The notes: a model not told the origin generated them from the sequence alone. 64,000 nt of DNA from an uncultured Bacteroidia bacterium (GCA_902767725.1 CACXIM010000002.1:1-64000), one strand, 5' to 3'; positions 20,109 to 28,472 are shown, counted from the stretch's first letter. Numbers and translations are program-made.

Positions 20109-21407
20109 ATGAATATCGCAGTAGCAGGCACAGGCTACGTGGGCCTGAGCATCGCCACATTGTTGGCGCAACACAACCACGTCACCGCAGTGGACGTCGT
20201 CCCCGAGAAGGTCGATCTCATCAACCATAGGAAGTCGCCCATCCAGGACGAATACATCGAAAAATACCTGGCAGAGAAAGAGTTGGACCTCACGGCCACC
20301 CTCGACGGCGCAACGGCTTATCGCGACGCCGAGTTTGTCGTCATCGCCGCCCCCACCAACTATGACCCGCAAAAGAACTTCTTCGACACAAGTCATGTGG
20401 AAGAGGTCATCGACTTGGTCCTGTCGGTCAACCCTGACGCCGTGATGGTCATCAAGAGCACCATCCCCGTGGGCTATACCCGTGGGCTTTACGTGAAGTA
20501 TGCCGCCAAAGGCGTTGAGAAGTTCAACCTGCTCTTCTCCCCCGAGTTCCTTCGCGAGAGCAAGGCCCTCTACGACAACCTCTATCCCAGCCGCATCATC
20601 GTGGGCTATCCCAAGCAGATTGACGGTTTCGACGAAGAGAACGAAGCCATCCGTAAGGTGGTGAGCGTCGACTTGGAGGAAAAAGCCAAGGTCTTTGCCT
20701 CACTGCTCCAGCAAGGTGCCATCAAGGAGGACGTGCCCGTGCTCTTCATGGGCATGAAGGAAGCCGAAGCCGTGAAGCTCTTCGCCAACACCTACTTGGC
20801 ACTCCGTGTGAGCTATTTCAACGAGCTCGACACCTATGCCGAGGTCAAGGGTCTCGACACCCAGGCCATCATCGACGGCATCTGCCTCGACCCGCGCATC
20901 GGCAGCCACTACAACAACCCGTCGTTTGGTTACGGCGGTTACTGTCTGCCGAAGGACACCAAGCAACTTTTGGCCAACTACGAGGACGTGCCTGAGGACC
21001 TCATCCGCGCCATCGTGGAGAGTAACCGCACCCGCAAGGACTTCATCGCCGACCAGGTGCTGAAGAAAGCGGGCTATTATGACTACTACGACCAAGGGCA
21101 GTACAATGCCGCCAGTGAGCATCATTGCATCATCGGCGTATATAGGCTGACGATGAAATCGAACAGCGACAACTTCCGCCAGAGTAGCATACAAGGTGTG
21201 ATGAAACGCATCAAGGCCAAGGGGGCGGAGGTCATCATCTACGAGCCCACGTTGCAGGACGGCACGACCTTCTTCGGCAGCCTCGTCGTCAACGACTTGG
21301 CCAAGTTCAAGGCCCAGAGCCAAGCCATCATCGCTAACCGCTACGACAGCGTCCTGGACGATGTGATCGAGAAAGTCTATACGAGAGACATCTTTAGGAG
21401 AGATTGA
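20109..21407 (+). CDS. ugd: UDP-glucose 6-dehydrogenase
   Basis: Makes UDP-glucuronate from UDP-glucose in two NAD+-dependent oxidations. The 432-residue protein has [15 protein letters not shown] at the N-terminus, [17 protein letters not shown], the KSTIPVGYT loop, FSPEFLRE and the catalytic Cys in [15 protein letters not shown]. The C-terminal segment [19 protein letters not shown] is typical of Ugd. It supplies the substrate for the UDP-glucuronate epimerase-like gene at 28521. Confidence 0.96.
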   Translation: MNIAVAGTGYVGLSIATLLAQHNHVTAVDVVPEKVDLINHRKSPIQDEYIEKYLAEKELDLTATLDGATAYRDAEFVVIAAPTNYDPQKNFFDTSHVEEVIDLVLSVNPDAVMVIKSTIPVGYTRGLYVKYAAKGVEKFNLLFSPEFLRESKALYDNLYPSRIIVGYPKQIDGFDEENEAIRKVVSVDLEEKAKVFASLLQQGAIKEDVPVLFMGMKEAEAVKLFANTYLALRVSYFNELDTYAEVKGLDTQAIIDGICLDPRIGSHYNNPSFGYGGYCLPKDTKQLLANYEDVPEDLIRAIVESNRTRKDFIADQVLKKAGYYDYYDQGQYNAASEHHCIIGVYRLTMKSNSDNFRQSSIQGVMKRIKAKGAEVIIYEPTLQDGTTFFGSLVVNDLAKFKAQSQAIIANRYDSVLDDVIEKVYTRDIFRRD

Positions 21408-21426
21408 AGTCGTTATAGATTTGTAT

Positions 21427-21587
21427 TATCAAGAATTAGAGAATTAAGAGAAATAGATACTGAAGTCCTACACCTACGGTGCGGGGAATGAGAGAAAGGA
21501 AAACCGAGTTTTTCCTCTCTAATTCAACGATAATTCGAAAACGAAGTTTCAAAATGGGGAATCTTTAATTCTCCATATTCTTGAAAG
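21427..21587. repeat. Left TATCAAGAATTAGAGAATTA element of GxxExxY cassette 2
   Basis: The first 40 bases, TATCAAGAATTAGAGAATTA onward, are identical to the start of the right element (22062-22260). It ends with an inverted CCATATTCTTGA remnant. The element's interior holds short hairpins such as CCGAGTTTTTCCTCTC. Confidence 0.85.
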
Positions 21588-21617
21588 CAAGAAAAACAAT
21601 CAAATTATTAAACCATC

Positions 21618-22016
21618 ATGGGAGGTCTATTGTATCCAAAAGAAAGCAGCACACTCCTAGGTCTCGCCATGCAACTTCACAAAGAGCTGGGCTGCGGATT
21701 TAAGGAGAAAGTCTATCAAGATGCATTTGAGGTGCTTTTGAAAGAAAACGAAATTCCGTATGAAAGAGAAAAGCATATTGTGATGGTTTATCATGGAGTG
21801 CAACTTGAGCATGATTTCTTTTATGATTTTTTATGTTATGGTAAAATAGGAGTTGAACTTAAGGCTTTTGGTGAAATTACAGGTGAGTTTCAAAGTCAAC
21901 TAATTAATTATCTACATATTGGCAAACAAAAACTAGGATTGCTATTGAATTTTGGAGCAGAAAGCCTAGAATATAAATGGATACCCAATAAACCTGATTA
22001 TAAAAGAAATGGTTAA
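21618..22016 (+). CDS. GxxExxY protein 2, PD-(D/E)XK nuclease superfamily
   Basis: A 132-residue paralogue of the 15534 gene. The signature is GFKEKVY (27-33); the putative nuclease residues are Asp70 in HDFFYDFL and Glu80-x-Lys82 in GVELKAF, at exactly the positions seen in copy 1. The conserved SQLINYLH helix follows. It is AT-rich compared with ugd before it and the PIG-L gene after it. It is framed by direct copies of a repeat unrelated in sequence to those around copy 1. Confidence 0.88.
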   Translation: MGGLLYPKESSTLLGLAMQLHKELGCGFKEKVYQDAFEVLLKENEIPYEREKHIVMVYHGVQLEHDFFYDFLCYGKIGVELKAFGEITGEFQSQLINYLHIGKQKLGLLLNFGAESLEYKWIPNKPDYKRNG

Positions 22017-22061
22017 TGAGGTTGTTGTGTCATGTGTTGTTTTAGTAGTTGTTAGAAATAA

Positions 22062-22260
22062 TATCAAGAATTAGAGAATTAAGAGAAATAGATACTGAAG
22101 TGCTGCACCTTCGGTGCTAGGAATGCGAGGAAGGGAAAAATCGTAGATTTTTCCTCTCAAATTCCACGATAATTCAAAAATTTGGACCCAAACAAGGTCC
22201 TGAAAAGGAAAATTCTCAAATTAACTTCGTTGAATCTACGATTTCTCTAAATTCTTGATA
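22062..22260. repeat. Right TATCAAGAATTAG...CTAAATTCTTGATA element of GxxExxY cassette 2
   Basis: A complete element with inverted termini: TATCAAGAATTAGAGAA at the left and TTTCTCTAAATTCTTGATA at the right. It is a direct repeat of 21427-21587 over its left half. It fills most of the 298-nt gap before the PIG-L gene. Confidence 0.88.
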
Positions 22261-22314
22261 GAAAGAAAATAAAGAGCTCAAAGAAAATAATAGTTTTAAA
22301 AACACAGTATTATC

Positions 22315-23691
22315 GTGTTCTCAAAAACATCTCCATCTTTTTTTGACGGCCCATGGACCTTCGAGAAGACCGAGCACGCCGTCCTTGGCCTCTGCAAGAT
22401 CCTCGACCGTTATGCCCATAAGCTGACGCTCGATGACCTGCAGAACGACCCCCGCTGTGCCCGCATCCCCGACCTCAGCCTCAACACTGTGCAACAGGTC
22501 ATCCACGACGTCGAAGCCAAGCTCTGGCGTGGCGCCCAGAACTTCGAGAACGAGGTCATCTACCATACCGGTCCGCACCACGACGACATCATGCTCGGCA
22601 TCATGCCCTTCATCAACAGGCAGCTGCGCTCGCCTAAGAATCAGGTGCACTTCGCCATCATGACCTCGGGCTTCCACTCCGTCACCGACGCCTTCCTGCA
22701 GAAGGCCATGGAAGACACTCTGGACTACCTGCATCAAGGTCGCATCCAGATGGTGCGTTACCCCGACTTTTTCGAACAAGGCTACCGTTTCAAGCAGGAG
22801 AAGGACATCCACCATTATCTCGACAACGTGGCCCGCAGGAATCCCGACGAGATGCGCCGTGGCTTCTGCCACCGCATCCTCCGTGATGCTGTAGGACTCT
22901 GGGGGCTGAAGAGTGTCGACGAAGTCGAAGCACGCTTCACGATGGAGATAGAGAACCTCAAGGCGGGCAAACCCAACAGCCCCGAGATACAGAAACTCAA
23001 AGGCGAGATCCGCGAGTTTGAAGAGGAACTCGTCTGGGCCTATGCCGGTACTGCCTTGGACCACATCCATCATGTAAGACTAGGATTGTATAATGATTCT
23101 TCTTTAGGAGTCATTGCGGACTCCGATCCGCAATCTCCTAAAGCTTGGTCTCCCAACCCCCAACGTGACGTTGTCCCCATCCTCAACCAACTCCGTACCA
23201 TCAGGCCCACTGTCATCAGCGTCGCCATTGACTCGGAGGGACAAGGTCCCAACACCCATTATAAGGTGATGCAGAGCATCGCTGAGGCCATTCGGCTATG
23301 GGGCACTGAGGCCGACCTCAGCAAGCTGAGGATATTCGGCTACCGCAACGTGTGGGCGACCTTCCATCCAGCCGAGGCCAATGTCTACGTACCCGTGTCG
23401 CTCAATGCCTTTGCCGTCTTCGAGAAGGCCTTCAAGGACAGCTATCTGACGCAGGTCAAGGCGGAGTTTCCCAACCCCGACTTCGACGGGCCGTTTAGCG
23501 AGTTGGCTGAGACAATCTGGGTGAAAAACTACAAGGACGTACAGTTCCTCCTCGGGAAGGACTTCTTCTACGAGAGCGACCACCCGCTCATCCGCGCCAC
23601 GCATGGGCTGATCTTTTTGAAGGAAATGACGGCAGAGGGGTTTGTGGCTTTGGCGGAGAGCATGAAGACAATGATGGAGAGAAATAAATAA
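22315..23691 (+). CDS. PIG-L/LmbE-like deacetylase with in-frame repeat insertion
   Basis: Predicted zinc-dependent deacetylase acting on an N-acetylglucosamine-type substrate. The PIG-L metal motif appears as TGPHHDDIMLG near residues 84-94, followed by VHFAIMTSGF, and further ligands probably lie around ALDHIHH. The gene begins with GTG at 22315, just after the GxxExxY-2 element; no better start is in frame, so the N-terminus may have been altered. Residues about 263-276 (NDSSLGVIADSDPQ) are encoded by a 42-bp palindrome of an intergenic repeat family. Some Bacteroidota have a PIG-L domain fused to NagB; here it stands alone. Confidence 0.8.
   Translation: MFSKTSPSFFDGPWTFEKTEHAVLGLCKILDRYAHKLTLDDLQNDPRCARIPDLSLNTVQQVIHDVEAKLWRGAQNFENEVIYHTGPHHDDIMLGIMPFINRQLRSPKNQVHFAIMTSGFHSVTDAFLQKAMEDTLDYLHQGRIQMVRYPDFFEQGYRFKQEKDIHHYLDNVARRNPDEMRRGFCHRILRDAVGLWGLKSVDEVEARFTMEIENLKAGKPNSPEIQKLKGEIREFEEELVWAYAGTALDHIHHVRLGLYNDSSLGVIADSDPQSPKAWSPNPQRDVVPILNQLRTIRPTVISVAIDSEGQGPNTHYKVMQSIAEAIRLWGTEADLSKLRIFGYRNVWATFHPAEANVYVPVSLNAFAVFEKAFKDSYLTQVKAEFPNPDFDGPFSELAETIWVKNYKDVQFLLGKDFFYESDHPLIRATHGLIFLKEMTAEGFVALAESMKTMMERNK
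23102..23143. repeat. Palindromic repeat inserted inside the PIG-L coding sequence
   Basis: CTTTAGGAG, ATTGCGGA, a 6-nt loop, then TCCGCAAT and CTCCTAAAG form a near-perfect 42-nt palindrome. It matches the intergenic family at 7703-7753 and 61363-61411. It has the length of 14 codons and keeps the frame open. Confidence 0.85.
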
Positions 23692-23702
23692 TGTCAGAAA
23701 AG

Positions 23703-23888
23703 GGAAGCAAATCATCCACAAATCTTGTCATAAATAAGCAGCTACGCCCTCATCGGGCTGCTGCAGTCCGCTCGCAAGCTCGCTAACGCTTCGAAGAAGC
23801 GTCATCGGCAAGCCCGATAAGGGCAAGCCGAAGATATAGAAAAAGCGGAGAAAGAGATTAGCGAAAGATTTGTTTAAGATTTGCTTCC
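23703..23888. repeat. Gene-less GGAAGCAAATC...GATTTGCTTCC element
   Basis: It has the same termini and interior motifs (AAGCGTCATCGGC, CCCGATAAGGGCAAGCC) as the elements around GxxExxY cassette 1, but no GxxExxY gene. It separates the PIG-L gene and pnuC. Confidence 0.85.
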
Positions 23889-23902
23889 AAAAAAACAAAG
23901 CC

Positions 23903-24478
23903 ATGCACTTCATATCCACCCACTGGCTCGACATCACCACCACAGCCCTCGGCCTGGCTTACATCCTCCTGGAGTACAAGGCCAGCGTCTGGATGTGGGT
24001 CGTCGGCTTCGTGATGCAGAGCCTTGGCATCGTCCTATATTACCAGAAAGGCCTCTACGCCGACTGCGGCATGGAGTTCTACTACCTCGCCATGACCGTC
24101 TACGGCTTCATCGCCTGGATGCGGCACAAGCAGAAGGCCAAAGACCTTCCCATCCGTCATATACCCAAGCGCATGGCCTTCATCTGGCTAGCTGTTGCAG
24201 TGGCGGTGTGGGCTGCCATCTATTTCCTGCTCAGTCGTTTCACCAACAGCAACGTCCCTGTCCTCGACGCCTTCACCACCGCCTTGAGCATCGTGGGCAT
24301 CTGGGCCTTGGCGCGCAAATACCTTGAACAGTGGTTTGTCTGGATTGTCGTCGATGTGGTCACCTGTGGGCTGTATTTCTACAAAGACATCCCTTTCAAG
24401 GCTAGCCTCTATGCCTTGTATGTCGTCATAGCCGTCTTCGGCTACTTCAAGTGGAGGAAGATGATGTCGAAGAATTGA
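23903..24478 (+). CDS. pnuC: PnuC-family vitamin transporter
   Basis: A 191-residue inner-membrane facilitator, probably for nicotinamide riboside, although some Bacteroidota PnuC proteins carry thiamine (PnuT). About seven hydrophobic segments are visible, with family blocks TALGLAYILLEYKASVWMW, YYQKGLYADCGMEFYYL, LDAFTTALSIVGIWALARK and WFVWIVVDVVTCGLYFYK. The ATG at 23903 gives the standard N-terminus. An AAGGG-AAAA-CCCTT hairpin with a T run follows the gene. Confidence 0.9.
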   Translation: MHFISTHWLDITTTALGLAYILLEYKASVWMWVVGFVMQSLGIVLYYQKGLYADCGMEFYYLAMTVYGFIAWMRHKQKAKDLPIRHIPKRMAFIWLAVAVAVWAAIYFLLSRFTNSNVPVLDAFTTALSIVGIWALARKYLEQWFVWIVVDVVTCGLYFYKDIPFKASLYALYVVIAVFGYFKWRKMMSKN

Positions 24479-24516
24479 TAAAAATAATGCTAATACAAGA
24501 AATAATTGTGTTTTTT

Positions 24517-24537
24517 AAAGGGAAAACCCTTATTTTT
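24517..24537 (+). terminator. Likely terminator after pnuC
   Basis: AAGGG AAAA CCCTT is followed by ATTTTT. The T run is also part of a TATTTTTG box (24531-24538), so terminator and promoter overlap. Confidence 0.6.
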
Positions 24538-24538
24538 G
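24531..24538 (+). promoter_or_regulatory. Bacteroidota -7 box (TATTTTTG)
   Basis: TATTTTTG lies 15 nt before the ATG of a 38-codon ORF. A TTG at 24506-24508 is 22 nt upstream, slightly wide for the consensus. Confidence 0.5.
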
Positions 24539-24553
24539 CCACAAAATCCAAAC

Positions 24554-24670
24554 ATGGGCGAAACCATGCAATACCCTTGCATTACATTTGCCTATAAAGA
24601 CTTAAAGACCAACTATTTGTCAACACTGGATGTGACTGACGAGGCGAAGCTGTGGGAGTTTGAGGTTTGA
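24554..24670 (+). pseudogene. 38-residue ORF, possible gene remnant before a minisatellite
   Basis: The ORF begins MGETMQYPCITFAYKDLK and ends at a TGA immediately before the 14-bp tandem repeat. It has a promoter-like box at a normal distance. No family was recognised. Either it is a genuine small protein or it is the 5' end of a gene whose remainder was replaced by the repeat array. Confidence 0.35.
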
Positions 24671-24894
24671 GGGAAGAAGTGAGAAGGAAGAGGTGAGAGG
24701 AAAGAAGTGAGAAGGAAGAGGTGAGAGGAAAGAAGTGAGAAGGAAGAGGTGAGAGGGAAGAAGTGAGAGGGAAGAAGTGAGAAGGAAGAGGTGAGAGGGA
24801 AGAAGTGAGAAGGAAGAGGTGAGAGGAAAGAAGTGAGAAGGAAGAGGTGAGAGGGAAGAAGTGAGAGGGAAGAAGTGAGAAGGAAGAGGTGAGA
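24671..24894. repeat. Minisatellite: 16 units of 14 bp (RGRAAGARGTGAGA)
   Basis: Sixteen head-to-tail 14-bp units vary only at a few purine positions. One strand is almost pure purine apart from one T per unit. Because 224 bp is not a multiple of three and the plus-strand units contain in-frame TGA, it is unlikely to code. It precedes the four-helix-bundle gene. Confidence 0.95.
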
Positions 24895-24923
24895 GGTGTG
24901 GTTTTCGGGCAGAAGAAAGTTCC

Positions 24924-24948
24924 TACATCCAACATCTAACATCTAAAA
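24924..24948. repeat. AACATCT heptamer run, left of the four-helix-bundle gene
   Basis: Consecutive ACATCC, AACATCT and AACATCT units. The same heptamer recurs right of the gene at 25401-25437. Confidence 0.75.
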
Positions 24949-24961
24949 GGATGGAAGTGGT

Positions 24962-25387
24962 ATGAGCGAAATTGGAGATAAGATACAAGAAAAATGTGAG
25001 ACCTTTGGTGATAAGGTTATCAAATTAAACGATTTCTTGTTGGAGCAAGAGTGCCAGCGAGAAGAGGAAAGGCATAAGAAAACGGGCGGGGGTCGCATAC
25101 CTATACATCTAAAATCTGTTGCTAACCTCAGCAATCAGCTTTTACGTTCAGGTACAAGTATTGGTGCTAATAATGCTGAATCCACAAATGCCATCAGTAA
25201 AGCAGATTTCAAGAGCAAGTCGTTTATTGCATTAAAAGAGGCTAGAGAATCCTTGTATTGGCTAAATCTGCTTCATAGGAACAACTACATAGATAAAGAT
25301 CAATACGAATCCCTATATACTGATTGCGAAGAATTAGTTAAAATACTCGTTCACCGTTGTAAAAAACTCGAAGAAAATAACAATTAG
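24962..25387 (+). CDS. Four-helix-bundle protein (S23/IVS-encoded protein family)
   Basis: A 141-residue, mostly helical protein. Family-typical segments are IPIHLKSVANLSNQLLRSGTSIGANNAES, SKADFKSKSFIALKEARESLYWLNLL and the closing CEELVKILVHRCKK. This family was first noted inside 23S rRNA intervening sequences and is related in fold to Avd of diversity-generating retroelements; its function is unknown. No reverse transcriptase or rRNA is adjacent. It is flanked on both sides by AACATCW heptamers, so it looks like another repeat-bounded cassette. Confidence 0.88.
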   Translation: MSEIGDKIQEKCETFGDKVIKLNDFLLEQECQREEERHKKTGGGRIPIHLKSVANLSNQLLRSGTSIGANNAESTNAISKADFKSKSFIALKEARESLYWLNLLHRNNYIDKDQYESLYTDCEELVKILVHRCKKLEENNN

Positions 25388-25400
25388 TTTCTTCCCACCT

Positions 25401-25437
25401 AAACATCAAACATCTAACATCAAACATCTAACATCAT
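25401..25437. repeat. AACATCW heptamer run, right of the four-helix-bundle gene
   Basis: Five consecutive 7-bp units alternate AACATCA and AACATCT, ending 5 nt before the rfbA start. Confidence 0.85.
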
Positions 25438-25442
25438 AAAAC

Positions 25443-26369
25443 ATGAAAGGCATCGTTCTCGCCGGGGGTTCTGGTACAAGATTATATCCCATCACCAAAG
25501 GTGTAAGCAAGCAGCTGTTGCCCATCTACGACAAGCCGATGGTGTATTACCCCATTTCGGCCTTGATGCTTGCGGGTATTAGAGATATCTTGATTATCAG
25601 CACTCCTTACGACTTGCCGGGCTTCCAACGGCTGTTGGGCGATGGCTCCGACTACGGCGTCCATTTCGAGTATGCCGAACAGCCTTCGCCGGATGGGTTG
25701 GCACAAGCGTTCATTATTGGAGAGAAATTCATCGGCGACGACTGCGCCTGCCTCGTATTAGGCGACAATATCTTTTACGGTAGCGGCTTCACTGGACTAC
25801 TGAGGAATGCCGTCAAGGATGCTGAAGAGAATCGAAAAGCCACCGTGTTTGGCTATTGGGTCAGCGATCCTGAGCGTTACGGCGTGGCTGAGTTCGACAA
25901 GCAGGGCAACTGCCTCAGCATCGAAGAAAAACCCAAAGTGCCCAAGAGCAACTACGCTGTGGTGGGCCTCTATTTCTACCCCAACAAGGTCGTCGACGTG
26001 GCCAAGCACATCAAGCCTTCGGCACGTGGCGAGCTGGAAATCACCACGGTGAATCAACGCTTTCTGGAAGATGGCGAACTGAAGGTACAGGTGTTCGGTC
26101 GTGGCTTCGCCTGGCTTGATACGGGTACACATGACAGCCTTAGCGAGGCATCCACTTTCGTGGAGGTCATCGAGAAGCGCCAAGGTTTGAAGATTGCCTG
26201 CCTTGAAGGCATCGCCTACCGCAATGGTTGGATCAACGAAGAAAAGATGCGGGAACTGGCACAGCCGATGCTGAAAAACCAATATGGACAATACCTCTTG
26301 AAGGTCATCGATGAATACAAGTCGGAGATTACCTCAGACACGTTCACACATCCAACGAGAAATAGCTAA
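25443..26369 (+). CDS. rfbA: Glucose-1-phosphate thymidylyltransferase
   Basis: Makes dTDP-glucose from dTTP and glucose-1-phosphate, the first step to dTDP-deoxysugars. The 308-residue protein has the nucleotide-binding [16 protein letters not shown], the [17 protein letters not shown] block, [21 protein letters not shown] and [17 protein letters not shown]. Length and motifs are standard for RfbA/RmlA. rfbB follows after a GxxExxY cassette; rfbC and rfbD are not in the window. Confidence 0.97.
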   Translation: MKGIVLAGGSGTRLYPITKGVSKQLLPIYDKPMVYYPISALMLAGIRDILIISTPYDLPGFQRLLGDGSDYGVHFEYAEQPSPDGLAQAFIIGEKFIGDDCACLVLGDNIFYGSGFTGLLRNAVKDAEENRKATVFGYWVSDPERYGVAEFDKQGNCLSIEEKPKVPKSNYAVVGLYFYPNKVVDVAKHIKPSARGELEITTVNQRFLEDGELKVQVFGRGFAWLDTGTHDSLSEASTFVEVIEKRQGLKIACLEGIAYRNGWINEEKMRELAQPMLKNQYGQYLLKVIDEYKSEITSDTFTHPTRNS

Positions 26370-26400
26370 AGTCTTTGCTTTTATTTGCGTCCAAGGACGG

Positions 26401-26447
26401 AGAGAGTAAATGCGGAGTAAATTGTTGAGTAAATTCTGAGTAAATCT
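26401..26447. repeat. Left GAGTAAAT repeat of GxxExxY cassette 3
   Basis: Iterated (GA)GTAAAT units including AAATGCGGAGTAAAT. The inverse occurs right of the gene. Confidence 0.8.
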
Positions 26448-26457
26448 TCTATAAGCG

Positions 26458-26916
26458 ATGGATTGTTATGCGAAGATGACCAAACAACAATATAGAGACA
26501 TGTACAATATTGTTGGTGCTGCAATGGAGGTATACAATACACTTGGACGAGGAATGGAAGAAGCCATTTACCAAGAAGCTTTACAAATGGAATTGGACGA
26601 TAAAGGAATAGAATCGAGAAGGGAAGTATGGTTTGATATGTTCTATAAAGGCAAGAAAATGAAAAAACGTTATAAAGCGGATTTTGTAGTCAACGGCGTA
26701 ATAGTAGAACTGAAATCTGTGAGTGTTTTTTCATCCGATCACCGTGCCCAGTTGTTCAATTATATGAGAATTACAAGGCAAAAACGTGGTATTTTGATGA
26801 ATTTTGGAGGTAAGAGTTTTGCAGCAGAACGATATTGGTATCAAGAAGAAAGCGATGATTTCATATTGCTCAAGGAGTCTAATTATCGAGATTATGTGGA
26901 CTTATCAATAGAATAG
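26458..26916 (+). CDS. GxxExxY protein 3, PD-(D/E)XK nuclease superfamily
   Basis: A 152-residue paralogue of the genes at 15534 and 21618, closer to copy 1. The signature is GMEEAIY (32-38). Putative nuclease residues are Asp75 in YKADFV and Glu84-x-Lys86 in IVELKSV. The DHRAQLFNYMRIT segment is nearly identical to copy 1. It has a slightly longer N-terminus and an extended acidic C-terminus. It splits rfbA from rfbB, genes that are usually adjacent, which is the clearest sign in this window of cassette insertion into an operon. Confidence 0.88.
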   Translation: MDCYAKMTKQQYRDMYNIVGAAMEVYNTLGRGMEEAIYQEALQMELDDKGIESRREVWFDMFYKGKKMKKRYKADFVVNGVIVELKSVSVFSSDHRAQLFNYMRITRQKRGILMNFGGKSFAAERYWYQEESDDFILLKESNYRDYVDLSIE

Positions 26917-26917
26917 G

Positions 26918-26975
26918 AATTTACTGCTTATTTACTCCGCATTTATGGTAATTTACTGACCTCTGCGAAAGCAGC
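26918..26975. repeat. Right inverted ATTTACTCCGCATTT repeat of GxxExxY cassette 3
   Basis: ATTTACTCCGCATTT is the exact reverse complement of AAATGCGGAGTAAAT in the left repeat, with further TTTACT iterations on both sides. Confidence 0.8.
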
Positions 26976-26996
26976 AAATAGAAAACACATAACATC

Positions 26997-28211
26997 ATGA
27001 CATATAAAAGATCTATTATCATCACTGGTGGTGCAGGCTTCATTGGTAGCCATGTCGTGCGTCTGTTCGTGAACAAATACCCGGAATATAAGATCATCAA
27101 TCTCGACAAGCTGACCTACGCCGGCAACCTCGCCAATCTGAAGGACATCGAGGACAAGCCCAACTATCGCTTCGTCAAATTGGACATCTGCGACTTTGAA
27201 GGTGTCTATCAGCTGATGCAAGACGAGCATGTCGATGGCATCATCCATTTGGCCGCCGAAAGCCATGTGGACCGCAGCATCAAGGATCCATTCACCTTCG
27301 CGCAGACCAATGTGATGGGTACCTTGAGCCTGTTGCAGGCAGCAAAACTCTATTGGGAGAGTCTGCCTACGCCGTATAAAACCGAGGTCCCTGAGCCCGT
27401 CGAAGGGCCGACCAAGAATAACGGCGTTTCGACAGGCTCAACGACCTGCCTCTCTTGTCGTTTTTACCATATCAGCACCGATGAGGTCTATGGCGCCCTT
27501 GAGCTGACTGACCCCGAGGGCATCATGCCGCCCTTCAGCACCAAGGCCAGCAGTGGTCAGCACCACCTCGCCTACGGCAGCAAGTTCTTCACCGAGGACC
27601 TGAAATACCAGCCCCACAGCCCATATAGCGCAGCCAAGGCCGCCAGCGACCATTTCGTGCGTGCCTTCCACGACACCTACGGGTTGCCCACGGTGGTGAC
27701 CAACTGCTCCAACAACTATGGTCCCTACCAGTTTCCCGAGAAGCTGATACCGTTGTTCATCAACAATATCCGCCATCGCAAGCCGTTGCCAGTGTATGGC
27801 AAGGGTGAGAACGTTCGTGACTGGCTCTATGTGGAAGACCACGCCCGCGCCATCGACTTGATTTTCCACGAGGGCAAAGTCGCTGAGACCTACAACATTG
27901 GCGGCTTCAACGAGTGGAAGAACATTGACCTCATCAAGGTATTGATCAACACCACCGACCGCTTGCTGGGTCGTCCCGAAGGTGCCGACATGGACCTGAT
28001 CACCTACGTCACTGACCGTGCCGGCCATGACCTACGTTATGCAATCGACTCGACCAAGCTTCAGAAAGAACTGGGTTGGGAGCCGAGCCTGCAGTTTGAG
28101 GAAGGTATCGAGAAGACCGTCCGCTGGTACTTGGATAACCAAGAGTGGATGGACAATGTCACTAGTGGCGATTATCAGAAGTATTATGAGGATATGTATA
28201 AGGGGAGGTAA
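26997..28211 (+). CDS. rfbB: dTDP-glucose 4,6-dehydratase with an in-frame repeat insertion
   Basis: Converts dTDP-glucose to dTDP-4-keto-6-deoxyglucose. It has the NAD motif [24 protein letters not shown], the catalytic HISTDEVYG region, SPYSAAKAASDH (YxxxK) and NCSNNYGPYQFPEKLIPL. At 404 residues it is some 50 longer than a typical RfbB. Residues about 130-150 ([20 protein letters not shown]) are encoded by a palindromic repeat of the same family that flanks the GIY-YIG gene. The insertion lies just before the Thr-Asp-Glu active-site loop but keeps the frame. Whether the enzyme stays active is unknown. Confidence 0.95.
   Translation: MTYKRSIIITGGAGFIGSHVVRLFVNKYPEYKIINLDKLTYAGNLANLKDIEDKPNYRFVKLDICDFEGVYQLMQDEHVDGIIHLAAESHVDRSIKDPFTFAQTNVMGTLSLLQAAKLYWESLPTPYKTEVPEPVEGPTKNNGVSTGSTTCLSCRFYHISTDEVYGALELTDPEGIMPPFSTKASSGQHHLAYGSKFFTEDLKYQPHSPYSAAKAASDHFVRAFHDTYGLPTVVTNCSNNYGPYQFPEKLIPLFINNIRHRKPLPVYGKGENVRDWLYVEDHARAIDLIFHEGKVAETYNIGGFNEWKNIDLIKVLINTTDRLLGRPEGADMDLITYVTDRAGHDLRYAIDSTKLQKELGWEPSLQFEEGIEKTVRWYLDNQEWMDNVTSGDYQKYYEDMYKGR
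27385..27447. repeat. Palindromic repeat inside rfbB (GGTCCCTGAGCCCGTCGAAG family)
   Basis: The left arm AGGTCCCTGAGCCCGTCGAA and right arm TTCGACAGGCTCAACGACCT are near-perfect reverse complements (three mismatches) around about 20 bp. The 63-bp length equals 21 codons, so the reading frame is preserved. Confidence 0.9.
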
Positions 28212-28225
28212 ACCTATAAAAACTT

Positions 28226-28267
28226 GGAATTGACAATTGACAATTGACAATTGAGAATTGAGAATTC
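28226..28267. repeat. GACAATT/GAGAATT heptamer run
   Basis: About five consecutive 7-bp units. The remainder of the 309-nt gap between rfbB and the epimerase gene is AT-rich without a visible gene; its end holds the paired sites listed next. Confidence 0.85.
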
Positions 28268-28472
28268 TATCGGTTGGGTAAGTGACATTGGTTGACACAA
28301 AAGGCATTGAGCTGGTATGACATCCTTTACGCAAACAAATTCTTTATGACGCAACTTGACGAAAAAGACCACAAGACAGAGATTTATTGAGGTTTTCTCC
28401 TTTTGTCTTTATCGTTTTTTTATGACTGATTAGAGATATTCGTCGAAGGGAAGTAAAATAGATTAACGACAT

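Noticed and set aside
24671..24894. Possible CRISPR array
   Set aside because: The 14-bp units are contiguous with no spacers, so this is a minisatellite. No cas genes were seen in the window.
24582..24942. Minus-strand frames encoding Leu/Ser/Pro repeats over the minisatellite
   Set aside because: The translation simply follows the 14-bp unit in different frames; no signal for expression.
24962..25387. Diversity-generating retroelement (Avd-like protein)
   Set aside because: The four-helix-bundle protein resembles Avd in fold, but no reverse transcriptase, template repeat or variable repeat was found nearby.
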